A DNA stretch of 21,160 nt from SXOA01 sp046593355 (GTDB lineage: Bacteria; Planctomycetota; Planctomycetia; Pirellulales; Pirellulaceae): contig JBKJNY010000070.1 of assembly GCA_046593355.1 (NCBI GenBank), positions 1-21,160 of the forward strand. The letters run 5' to 3'. The position numbers and the translations under genes were made by a program. Each line of letters opens with the position of its first letter. Within the stretch, counting starts at the first letter, position 1. The notes under the pieces were generated by a model, which ran no database searches, had not been told where the DNA came from, and saw only the letters and a list, made by a program, of their open reading frames with translations. Positions 6,881 to 13,148 of the stretch are shown here, piece after piece.

Positions 6881-6931
6881 GTACTCCTCACGCTCCGCGT
6901 GAGGAATCATCTCGCGGAGCGAGATGAGTAC
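6881..6931. repeat. GTAC-type REP doublet at a convergent junction
   Basis: GTAC (6881-6884), then TCCTCACGC-TCC-GCGTGAGGA (6885-6905), then TCATCTCGC-GGA-GCGAGATGA (6907-6927), then GTAC (6928-6931). Read on the opposite strand the second unit also has a TCC loop, so the two units face each other with heads outward. It lies 3 bp after the methyltransferase stop and 5 bp before the stop of the convergent lipoprotein gene. Confidence 0.87.
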
Positions 6932-6935
6932 TATC

Positions 6936-7412
6936 TCATTTCAGCCTCTCAAACCGCATGGCCCCCAAATTGGCCACTTCGGTCTTGAGCGGCATCAGGA
7001 AAACGTCGTCGTCTTCAAACATCAAGACCGCGTCGGTTTCCTTGCCGTTGGCTTCAATCGACTTGATCGTGATCTGGTCGTCCGTCGCCTTGACCACTTC
7101 CCAGGCCGCCTCGCTCTCATAGGGCTGGCCGTCATCCTTCAAGCCGGCCAGGATCAGCCTGCCTCCCGCCTGAAACTCCATCCCCATCGTCATCGATTTG
7201 AGCTTCGCCACTTGCGCCGGCGGCAGCTGCCTTTCGATTTCCGCATCCAAGACCATCTGCCCTTGCCATTGACCCTCCAGAAGCTGCTCGGGAGTGATCG
7301 TCTTCTCCGTGCGCGGCGCTTGCGTTGCTGTCGGGGTGTCGCCACCGCAACCGACAAGAGCCAGGGGAGCGGCGAGCAGGAATGCGAAAACCATCCGTGG
7401 AATAAGGTACAT
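6936..7412 (-). CDS. Small lipoprotein, paralogue of the 7466-7894 product
   Basis: 158 aa. A lipobox LALVGC ends a typical lipoprotein signal peptide (residues 1-21: MYLIPRMVFAFLLAAPLALV), so the mature protein is anchored by Cys22 in a membrane. The start is supported by GGAGG 7 bp upstream. The mature part has a GQW near residue 49, MGMEFQAGGRLI, AAWEVVKATDDQITIKS and VLMFEDDDVFLMP. The same pattern occurs in the neighbour at 7466-7894, so the two are likely tandem paralogues, each a small beta-sheet domain that may bind a ligand or be structural. Function is not known. The gene is last in a probable three-gene run on this strand (8879 to 6936). Confidence 0.8.
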   Translation of the reverse strand: MYLIPRMVFAFLLAAPLALVGCGGDTPTATQAPRTEKTITPEQLLEGQWQGQMVLDAEIERQLPPAQVAKLKSMTMGMEFQAGGRLILAGLKDDGQPYESEAAWEVVKATDDQITIKSIEANGKETDAVLMFEDDDVFLMPLKTEVANLGAMRFERLK

Positions 7413-7465
7413 GGTGATCCTCCGTGATCGTGAGTTGTTGAATCGGCTTAGTTCGCCAAAGTCCG

Positions 7466-7894
7466 CTATTTGTCGCGGACAAAGTCCATTTGTCCGGAGC
7501 CGGAGCTTCCCTTCTTGTCCAGACTTGCCGGCGGGATAAAGGAGCAGTGGTCGTTATCCTTGAAGGAAATGCGAACTTCCCCTTCTTGATTGCCGGGGGG
7601 CATTTTGAGGGCAATGACCAGATCGTTGCCCTCACTTTTCACAAACCGCCACGAGCCCGTGAAGGATTGCTGCTTTCCGAAAACGTCGACATTCGAGACG
7701 CAGCTGCCGTCCGCTTTGAACTCAAAACCGACTTTGAACATTTGGGTCACGAGACCCGCCAAGGGGTTGCCTTCCGTTCCGCTCACACCCGACATCTTCC
7801 ATTTGCCAATCAACTTGGCCGAGGGATTGCCGCAGCCGGTCAGGGAGAGTGCCGCTAGCAAGCCGACGGCGATGAGTAGGCGCGGCGATGACAT
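7466..7894 (-). CDS. Small lipoprotein, paralogue of the 6936-7412 product
   Basis: 142 aa from ATG 7894. The signal peptide MSSPRLLIAVGLLAALSLTGC ends in a lipobox, with Cys21 as the lipidated residue. The longer frame up to 8146 is rejected because its added residues are Arg-rich antisense sequence of the next gene. The mature part has IGKWK, VGFEFKADGSCVS, GSWRFVKSEGNDLVIAL, VRISFKDNDHCSFIP and a final MDFVRDK, each in the same order as MGMEFQAGG, AAWEVVKATDDQ, MFEDDDVFLMP and MRFERLK in the downstream protein. A GGAG about 9 bp upstream is a plausible ribosome binding site, and a promoter may lie at 7941-7969. Function unknown; probably periplasmic. Confidence 0.8.
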   Translation of the reverse strand: MSSPRLLIAVGLLAALSLTGCGNPSAKLIGKWKMSGVSGTEGNPLAGLVTQMFKVGFEFKADGSCVSNVDVFGKQQSFTGSWRFVKSEGNDLVIALKMPPGNQEGEVRISFKDNDHCSFIPPASLDKKGSSGSGQMDFVRDK

Positions 7895-7940
7895 GGGGGC
7901 AACTCCGGGGCGCGGCGATCCAAAATGGAAGATGCCCCGG

Positions 7941-7969
7941 ACTGTAACGTAGCGAGCACTCAGGAGCAA
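7941..7969 (-). promoter_or_regulatory. Candidate promoter for the lipoprotein genes (TTGCTC-N17-TACAGT)
   Basis: Read on the minus strand, TTGCTC (7964-7969) and TACAGT (7941-7946) are 17 bp apart in the 115-bp gap between the 8010-8879 gene and the lipoprotein start at 7894. The hexamers are moderate matches only. Confidence 0.35.
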
Positions 7970-8009
7970 GCACATTTTCAGCCGCTTTATTGCTCTCTCC
8001 TGGTCGCTT

Positions 8010-8879
8010 TTACCCCTTCTCCGCCTTGGGTTCCGGCTTCTCGGCGTCCTTTTTCTCGGTGTCCTTCTTCTCCTCAGCCGGCTTCTCTTCCTTGTCTCCC
8101 TTTTCGCCCTTCGCGCCTTTGACCCCCTTCTCCCCCTTGAGATCACCTTTCACGGGCTTCGTCTGCTTTTTTTTGCTGCCGTCGGTGAGTGGGTTGACGG
8201 CGGTAACCTCGATCTTGTTGGCGGCTCCTTCACCGGGACGCCCCTTGAGGAACCAGCCGTCCAACGTGATTTTGTCGCCGATAGAGACGAAAGAAAGATC
8301 GTTGATGTCGACGCTGATTTTGCAATCCTCGGCCAGGTTGAATTTGACCTGAGCCCCGCCGGCACTGACGGTGAGATCTCCCGCCCGTCCGACCTTGCTG
8401 ATCGCTCCCGCCACGCGGTAGACGGTGTCGTCCGCCTTGAGTCTCGTCGATTTCTTCGCCTTCGGATCGGGCTTTTTTTCGTCCTTCGGTTCGTTGAATA
8501 ATCCGCCATCCCCGCCGCCAGCGCTATCGGGATCAACTCCTGGCCGCCGGCCCTCGCTGGGGGTGAAAACGGTCAGACTCGCCACCGGCTCGGCCACGAC
8601 CCCTTTCTTGGAGACCTGCGCCCGGAACTCCACAAACATCCCCGGCCGAAGGAACGACTTTTCAGCAGTGCCTGAGAACGTGACATCCTGCGGCTTGGCT
8701 TCGAGCTTCAGCAGCCACATGTCCCCTTCGCCGGTGGCGATCTGCAACACGCCTGGGGCGACATTCTTGATCGTTCCCGACGCCTTCAGCGGATCCTTCT
8801 CCAGATTCTGGCCAAATGCATCATGAGAGGTGAGAACCGCGGTATACAAGGCAAGCGGAACGAGGAAGAAGCGTTTCAT
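8010..8879 (-). CDS. Secreted protein with a Lys/Glu-rich collagen-like tail
   Basis: 289 aa. The signal peptide (MKRFFLVPLALYTAVLTSHDAFGQ) indicates export. Residues about 30-115 (ASGTIKNVAPGVLQIATGEG, GMFVEFRAQVSKKG) and about 150-235 (DDTVYRVAGAISKVGRAGDL, SIGDKITLDGWFLKG) read as two small beta-rich OB-like domains, with a Pro/Lys-rich linker between them. The last 55 residues are almost all Lys, Glu, Asp, Gly and Pro, with five G-x-K triplets in a row (GEKGVKGAKGEKGDK). The tail may bind nucleic acid, polysaccharide or metal, or be a disordered spacer. I cannot name a function. It opens the minus-strand run containing the two lipoprotein genes and diverges from the glycosyltransferase. 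Confidence 0.78.
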   Translation of the reverse strand: MKRFFLVPLALYTAVLTSHDAFGQNLEKDPLKASGTIKNVAPGVLQIATGEGDMWLLKLEAKPQDVTFSGTAEKSFLRPGMFVEFRAQVSKKGVVAEPVASLTVFTPSEGRRPGVDPDSAGGGDGGLFNEPKDEKKPDPKAKKSTRLKADDTVYRVAGAISKVGRAGDLTVSAGGAQVKFNLAEDCKISVDINDLSFVSIGDKITLDGWFLKGRPGEGAANKIEVTAVNPLTDGSKKKQTKPVKGDLKGEKGVKGAKGEKGDKEEKPAEEKKDTEKKDAEKPEPKAEKG

Positions 8880-8893
8880 GGCGGGCCTCTAGC

Positions 8894-8912
8894 GAGGGGC
8901 AGGGGAGGGGGG
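8894..8912 (+). repeat. G-rich word GGGCAGGGGAGGGG, intergenic copy
   Basis: One of at least eight copies of a GGCAGGGGA-centred word in the window. This one lies in the 226-bp divergent gap between the secreted-protein and glycosyltransferase genes. Other copies are inside coding sequence; see the separate finding. Confidence 0.6.
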
Positions 8913-9055
8913 TATCAGCCGCCAGGGCGGCAGATGCTATAGACTCAGGTTAGCACTTCGGACCGTGGGACGCCAGCTAAACCGACGAGAACGGGACCGC
9001 GAGAACGGGAAACAGCCAAACCAAAACGTGAGAACTGCCGTAGAATCCGTGGGGT

Positions 9056-9094
9056 CGATTTGAGATTTGCGACTTGAGATTTGAGATTTGAGAC
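9056..9094 (+). repeat. GATTTGA heptamer repeat
   Basis: GATTTGAGATTTG, then CGACTTGAGATTTGAGATTTGA, directly upstream of the glycosyltransferase start: a 7-bp unit repeated five times with one variant. Low-complexity repeats of this kind are dispersed in many planctomycete genomes (from memory). A TTG in it is in frame with the glycosyltransferase but is not a credible start. Confidence 0.7.
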
Positions 9095-9105
9095 ATTGTG
9101 AATCC

Positions 9106-10269
9106 ATGCGCGTCGTTCACATCATTACCCGCATGATTATTGGCGGAGCGCAGGAAAATACGCTGCTCAATTGCCTGGATCTGATGGAGATTCATGGCGA
9201 CGACGTGCTGCTGGTCACCGGGCCGGCCATCGGACCGGAAGGGGATCTGCTGCGGCAGGGCAGGGGAGGGGAGGTGCCGCTGGCTTACGTGCCGCCGCTG
9301 CGGAGGTCGATTCATCCTTGGCGCGATGTGGCGAGTTACCGTGGCATCAAAAGGATCCTGGCGGAATTCCAGCCGGATGTCGTGCATACGCACAGCGCCA
9401 AAGGGGGATTTTTGGGACGCCTGACGGCGTGGTCGCTGCAAGTGCCAGCGATTGTGCATACCGTGCATGGGGCGCCGTTTCATCCGTTTCAGAACGCGCT
9501 CCCACGAACCCTCTTCCGCTGGTGCGAGCAGTATGCCGCCCGCCGCTGCCACGCCATCATCAGCGTGGCCGACGCGATGACCGACCTGCTGGTGCAAGCC
9601 GGCGTCGCCCCACGGGAGAAATTCACGACGATCCATAGCGGCATGGACGTTGAACCGTTCCTCCGCGCCGACGACTCGCGGGACCGCGCGAGGCAGGAGT
9701 TGGGGTATTCGCCGGAGCACGTCGTCATCGGCAAGATTGCCCGCCTCTTCCACCTCAAGGGGCATGACGATGTGATCAAGGCTGCCACTGCGGTGGTTGA
9801 GAAGAATCCGCTGGTTCGCTTTCTCTTCATTGGCGATGGGCTCCTGCGCGACAAATTACAGCAGCAGATCGACGCCGCGGGCCTGCACGATCACTTTCAG
9901 TTCACGGGCCTTGTTCCACCGGCGAAGATTCCCGAACTGCTCGGCGCGGTCGACATCTTGGTTCACGCCAGCTTGCGGGAGGGTTTGGCCCGCGCGCTTC
10001 CCCAGGCGCTCATCGCCGGCAAACCGGTGGTGAGTTACGACGTGGATGGCGCGAGGGAGGTCTGCATCTCCGGCCAAACCGGCTGCCTCATCCCACCGCG
10101 GGATGTCCATGCTCTCGCTGCCGCTCTAACCCAGCTAGCTGGCGATCCATTGCTGCGGCATCAACTCGGCAGCACCGGCCGCAGCCGCTTCACCGACCAG
10201 TTCCGTCACGAGACGATGACGCGGAGGATTCGGGAGTTGTATGAACGTGTGCTGGGGGGAAGAAGGTGA
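9106..10269 (+). CDS. GT4-family glycosyltransferase (GT-B fold)
   Basis: 387 aa from ATG 9106. The N-terminal Rossmann domain begins MRVVHIITRMIIGGAQENTL, with the GGAQ loop of GT4 enzymes, then DVVHTHSAKGGFLGR (about 91-105). The C-terminal domain has IGKIARLFHLKGHDD, FIGDG and the acceptor/donor region HASLREGLARALPQALIAGKP. It would transfer a sugar from a nucleotide-sugar donor at the cytoplasmic membrane, in polysaccharide, lipid or protein glycosylation; neither donor nor acceptor can be read from sequence. In the EX7E motif the first Glu is residue 292 but the second position, residue 300, is Gln. An in-frame TTG at 9088 is rejected because it lies in the heptamer repeat. The gene ends inside a GAGTGGT repeat. 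Confidence 0.9.
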   Translation: MRVVHIITRMIIGGAQENTLLNCLDLMEIHGDDVLLVTGPAIGPEGDLLRQGRGGEVPLAYVPPLRRSIHPWRDVASYRGIKRILAEFQPDVVHTHSAKGGFLGRLTAWSLQVPAIVHTVHGAPFHPFQNALPRTLFRWCEQYAARRCHAIISVADAMTDLLVQAGVAPREKFTTIHSGMDVEPFLRADDSRDRARQELGYSPEHVVIGKIARLFHLKGHDDVIKAATAVVEKNPLVRFLFIGDGLLRDKLQQQIDAAGLHDHFQFTGLVPPAKIPELLGAVDILVHASLREGLARALPQALIAGKPVVSYDVDGAREVCISGQTGCLIPPRDVHALAAALTQLAGDPLLRHQLGSTGRSRFTDQFRHETMTRRIRELYERVLGGRR

Positions 10270-10326
10270 GTGGTGAGTGGTGAGTGGTACAATTTCCCAT
10301 CTCGCGTCACTCACCACTCACCACTC
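10268..10326. repeat. GAGTGGT heptamer inverted repeat
   Basis: Three GAGTGGT units (10268-10288) and, after a 20-nt loop, ACTCACCACTCACCACTC (10309-10326), which pairs with them. The glycosyltransferase stop codon TGA (10267-10269) sits at its left edge. It may act as a terminator hairpin between the glycosyltransferase and kinase genes. Confidence 0.85.
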
Positions 10327-10371
10327 TTTCCGCTTCCCGCCATCCCGTCTAAACTGACATTCGTAACGCCC

Positions 10372-11319
10372 TTGCACCTCGGACCCACTGCCGTGACGCG
10401 CGCCCGTGACTTTCTCGGTTCCTATCGCCTGGCCCGGCTGATCCGGGTGGGGAATACGACGGCGGTCTGGGAAGCGATCAAGACGGGCGATCCCACGCGG
10501 TACGCCCTGAAAATCCTCCGCGACGATCTGCGCAAGGACAAGGCGGAAATCACTGCCCTCAAGCACGAATTCGAAGTCGGCCGGAAGCTCAAGCACAAAA
10601 ACGTCATCCATATCTACGAGTTCAACACGGAAGGGAGCACTCCCTACCTGGTGCTGGAGCTCTTTGAATGCCCCAACCTCAAGCTGCTGCTTAGACAGGG
10701 GGTGAAGACCCTCGCCTACCTGACGCCGCGGATCATCGAACAATCGGCTGAAGCCCTGTTCTACATGCACGAGGAAGGCTGGATTCATCGCGACGTGAAG
10801 CCGGACAACTTTCTCGTCAATGACGACGGCCTGGTCAAGTTGATCGACTTCGCCATTTCCGATAAGTACCGAAAGGGTATTGGTGGCCTGTTCACCTTCC
10901 GGTCGAAGGTGCAGGGGACACGAAGCTATATGTCGCCGGAGCAGATCCGCGGCAAGGCGCTCGACCCGCGGTCCGACCTGTATAGCTTCGGCTGCATGCT
11001 GTTTGAGCTGGTTTCCGGCAAGATGCCGTTTACCGGGACGACGGCCGATGAACTGTTGATTAAGCACCTCAGCGCGCCGATCCCGCCGCTGGGAGTCTTC
11101 AACGAGAATGTGACGCCGGAATTCTCGAAGCTGGTCACCAGGCTGATGCAGAAAAAGAAAGAGGACCGGCCTGATTCGATGTGGGAGTTCGTCAAGGAGT
11201 TCCGCGCCATGCGGGTTTACAAGATCATGCCCAAGATTCCCGAAGGAAAAATCGTGCTCCCCCGCGAAGTTTCCGCCAGCATCGATGATCTGAAGAAAGG
11301 CGGCCCGAAGGGAGGATAG
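10372..11319 (+). CDS. Serine/threonine protein kinase, DFA variant
   Basis: 315 aa from TTG 10372 (reading HLGPTAVTRARDFLGSYRL); GTG 10393 is the alternative. The longer frame from 10270 reads through the GAGTGGT repeat and is rejected. The Gly-rich loop is degenerate (LIRVGNTTAVWEA, one of three glycines). The ATP-binding Lys is in YALKIL (Lys47). The catalytic loop HRDVKPDN is intact (139-146). The Mg-binding motif is DFA instead of DFG (Asp159). The activation segment ends in GTRSYMSPEQ, with SPE for APE, and subdomain IX (SDLYSFGCMLFELVSGK) is normal. All key catalytic residues are present, so it is probably active, like other bacterial Hanks-type kinases. No transmembrane segment or sensor domain is seen. 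It lies 66 bp upstream of accA, possibly in the same transcript. Confidence 0.9.
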   Translation: MHLGPTAVTRARDFLGSYRLARLIRVGNTTAVWEAIKTGDPTRYALKILRDDLRKDKAEITALKHEFEVGRKLKHKNVIHIYEFNTEGSTPYLVLELFECPNLKLLLRQGVKTLAYLTPRIIEQSAEALFYMHEEGWIHRDVKPDNFLVNDDGLVKLIDFAISDKYRKGIGGLFTFRSKVQGTRSYMSPEQIRGKALDPRSDLYSFGCMLFELVSGKMPFTGTTADELLIKHLSAPIPPLGVFNENVTPEFSKLVTRLMQKKKEDRPDSMWEFVKEFRAMRVYKIMPKIPEGKIVLPREVSASIDDLKKGGPKGG

Positions 11320-11330
11320 AGTCAATGGGT

Positions 11331-11360
11331 GCCACGCCCATGGCTTTGCGTGGGCGTGCG
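11331..11360. promoter_or_regulatory. Inverted repeat between the kinase and accA genes
   Basis: CACGCCCA (11333-11340) pairs with TGGGCGTG (11351-11358) around a 10-nt loop. It lies between the kinase stop and the accA start, and could be an attenuator or one more dispersed palindrome. Confidence 0.45.
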
Positions 11361-11385
11361 GCCTTCCCAACAACGCAACAACATT

Positions 11386-12432
11386 ATGTCTTCCGCCACT
11401 GCCGCCCCCGGGCTCGATTTTGAACATCCCATCCTGGAACTGGAGGGCCACCGCCGCGCGCTGGAGCAGATTGCCGAGCGGACGGCGGTCCAGGAGGAAG
11501 AGCTCCGCAAGTTCAAACGCGAGCTGGCCGAGACGACCCGGCAGATTTATTCCAGCCTCACGCCGTGGCAGACCGTGCAAGTCGCCCGCCACAAAGACCG
11601 CCCTTACACCTCCGACTACCTCTCGCTCGTCTTCGAGGATTTTAGCGAGCTGCACGGTGACCGCCGCTTCGGCGACGACCGGGCGATGCTCGCCGGCTTC
11701 GCCAAGCTCGACGAGCACAAGGTGATGGTCGTCGGCCACCAGAAGGGGCGGACTTATAAAGAACGCCAGGCATGTTACTTTGGCTGTGCCCACCCCGAAG
11801 GTTACCGCAAGGCGATCCTCAAAATGAAGCTGGCGGAAAAATACGGCTTGCCGGTCATCTGCCTCATCGACACCCCTGGGGCGTACCCCGGCATCGGGGC
11901 CGAGGAGCGGGGGCAGTCGCAGGCCATCGCCGAGAACATGTACGAGATGTCGCGCCTGAAAACGCCGATCATCTGCATCGTCATCGGCGAAGGGGGCTCC
12001 GGCGGGGCGCTGGGCATTGGCGTTGGCGACCGCGTGGCGGTGCTGCAATACTCCTACTACTCCGTCATCAGTCCCGAAGGGTGCGCGGGGATTCTTTGGA
12101 AAAGCGCCCAGCACGCCGAACGGGCCGCCACCGCCCTCAAGTTCACCTCCGCCGACCTGCTGCGGCTGGGAGTCGTGGACCACATCATCGAAGAACCCCT
12201 CGGCGGTGCCCACCGCGACCACCACCAAACCGCCTCCCGCGTCAAACAATACCTCCTCCGCTCCCTCCGCGAGCTGCTCAATCAGCCGCGAGAAACGCTG
12301 ACGCAGACGCGGTATGAGAAATTCCGGCGGATGGGGGTGTTTTTAGAAGATGCGGCAGCAGTGACGGGTGCGAATGACGGGGCAGGGGAGGGGAGTGACG
12401 ACAGCGGGATGAATGGGCAGAGGGCAAAGTAG
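11386..12432 (+). CDS. accA: Acetyl-CoA carboxylase carboxyltransferase subunit alpha
   Basis: 348 aa from ATG 11386; the in-frame ATG at 11329 would add 19 residues encoded by an inverted repeat and is rejected. The protein transfers the carboxyl group from carboxybiotin to acetyl-CoA, giving malonyl-CoA, together with AccD, in the first step of fatty-acid synthesis. Family signatures are LDFEHPILELE, RPYTSDYLSLVFEDFSELHG, GHQKGRTYKER, LIDTPGAYPGIGAEERGQ, VIGEGGSGGALGIGVGD and SVISPEGCAGILWK. The core is complete up to FRRMGVFLEDAA. The last 24 residues (AVTGANDGAGEGSDDSG and on) are low complexity and contain the G-rich word, so this tail may be a recent extension. accD and the biotin subunits are not in the window. 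Confidence 0.96.
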   Translation: MSSATAAPGLDFEHPILELEGHRRALEQIAERTAVQEEELRKFKRELAETTRQIYSSLTPWQTVQVARHKDRPYTSDYLSLVFEDFSELHGDRRFGDDRAMLAGFAKLDEHKVMVVGHQKGRTYKERQACYFGCAHPEGYRKAILKMKLAEKYGLPVICLIDTPGAYPGIGAEERGQSQAIAENMYEMSRLKTPIICIVIGEGGSGGALGIGVGDRVAVLQYSYYSVISPEGCAGILWKSAQHAERAATALKFTSADLLRLGVVDHIIEEPLGGAHRDHHQTASRVKQYLLRSLRELLNQPRETLTQTRYEKFRRMGVFLEDAAAVTGANDGAGEGSDDSGMNGQRAK

Positions 12433-12476
12433 TTTCAAAGGCAAGATTCCACGGCGAATGTAGCGGACGAAAAGAA

Positions 12477-12992
12477 ATGAGCAAAAAACTTAAGGCACCA
12501 CTAACGCCGGGGCAAGTGTTACGTGCCCAGCGCGCGAAAGTAATGGCAAAGGCCGTTCAAAGCGGTAAATCCACTGCCGAAGTCGCCGCTGCGTACGGCA
12601 TGACGGAAACGACGGTACGGCTGGCATGTGTGCAGCACAAAGTTGATTATCCCCGACGGAAACGGGGTGCCAAATCAAAGGTTGAGGAGCGAAAACGTTT
12701 GGCGGAAGCAGTTCAAAACGGCAGGACACCTACCGAAGTTGCCAAGGCGTTTGGCCAGCCCTATAGCGCGGTGTTGATCGCCTGCCGTGAACAAAAGGTG
12801 AAACTCTTGGTAAAAAATGTGGGGTCCATGAGGATTCTAGCGGGACTCATCAGCGGCAAGCAACAATCGGCGGTCGCGCGAGAATTAGGTATCACCCGAC
12901 AGCGAGTGAGCCAGGTGGTGCAGGATGCCGAGAAATCGGGGGTGTTCGCCGCGGTGGAGTCCGCGAAGAGACACGATCGGCGTTCAACCTGA
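12477..12992 (+). CDS. Putative DNA-binding protein with three helix-turn-helix units
   Basis: 171 aa, strongly basic. Three HTH-like units can be seen: residues 26-56 (AVQSGKSTAEVAAAYGMTET and TTVRLACVQHKV), 78-108 (AVQNGRTPTEVAKAFGQPYS and AVLIACREQKV) and 122-153 (GLISGKQQSAVARELGITRQ and RVSQVVQDAEKSGV). The first two are clearly similar to each other, with 52 residues between corresponding positions, suggesting internal duplication; the third looks like a sigma region 4 or Hin-type HTH. No other domain is present. The codon use is less GC-rich than in accA. ATG 12477 is preceded only by a weak GAAAAGAA. It follows accA by 44 bp but no functional link is evident. I do not recognise a named family. 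Confidence 0.7.
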   Translation: MSKKLKAPLTPGQVLRAQRAKVMAKAVQSGKSTAEVAAAYGMTETTVRLACVQHKVDYPRRKRGAKSKVEERKRLAEAVQNGRTPTEVAKAFGQPYSAVLIACREQKVKLLVKNVGSMRILAGLISGKQQSAVARELGITRQRVSQVVQDAEKSGVFAAVESAKRHDRRST

Positions 12993-13001
12993 GCGTCAGC
13001 T

Positions 13002-13039
13002 ACTTGTTACGCGGTGCGTCCTAGCCGGCGGCACTAAAA
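13002..13039. repeat. ACTTGTTACGCG motif, first copy
   Basis: ACTTGTTACGCGGTGCG followed by CTAGCCGGCGGCACTAAAAC, in the gap downstream of the HTH gene. It resembles 15553-15590 (ACTTGTTACGCGATGCG, then GGCCGGCGCATTAGAC): 16 of the first 17 bases are identical, and the second half is similar too. No copy lies inside a gene. Confidence 0.5.
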
Positions 13040-13080
13040 CACGGGGTTAGTAACCGATTCGCGATCAGCGCAATCAAAAG

Positions 13081-13110
13081 GCCCGGACGCCTCTCCACGG
13101 GCGTCCGGGC
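13081..13110 (-). terminator. Strong hairpin terminator for the sigma/partner gene pair
   Basis: GCCCGGACGC and GCGTCCGGGC form a perfect 10-bp stem with a 10-nt loop, 39 bp beyond the stop at 13149. On the minus strand a run of four T follows the stem (13077-13080). On the plus strand TTTTT is found about eight bases further on, so it may also work for the HTH gene. Confidence 0.7.
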
Positions 13111-13148
13111 TATGATGTTTTTCACGAAGCGAGTTGAACAATGTATCG

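Noticed and set aside
8977..9765. Minus-strand frame over the glycosyltransferase start
   Set aside because: The sequence reading SQISNLKSQISN is a translation of the GATTTGA repeat, and the rest is antisense to the GT4 gene.
11329..11385. Upstream ATG of accA
   Set aside because: The extra residues (MPRPWLCVGVRPSQQRNNI) come from the inverted repeat; family proteins begin near MSSATAAPGLDFEHPIL.
10318..12249. 643-codon open frame on the minus strand
   Set aside because: It is antisense to the kinase and accA genes, has no domain-like sequence, and long antisense frames are expected at this GC content.
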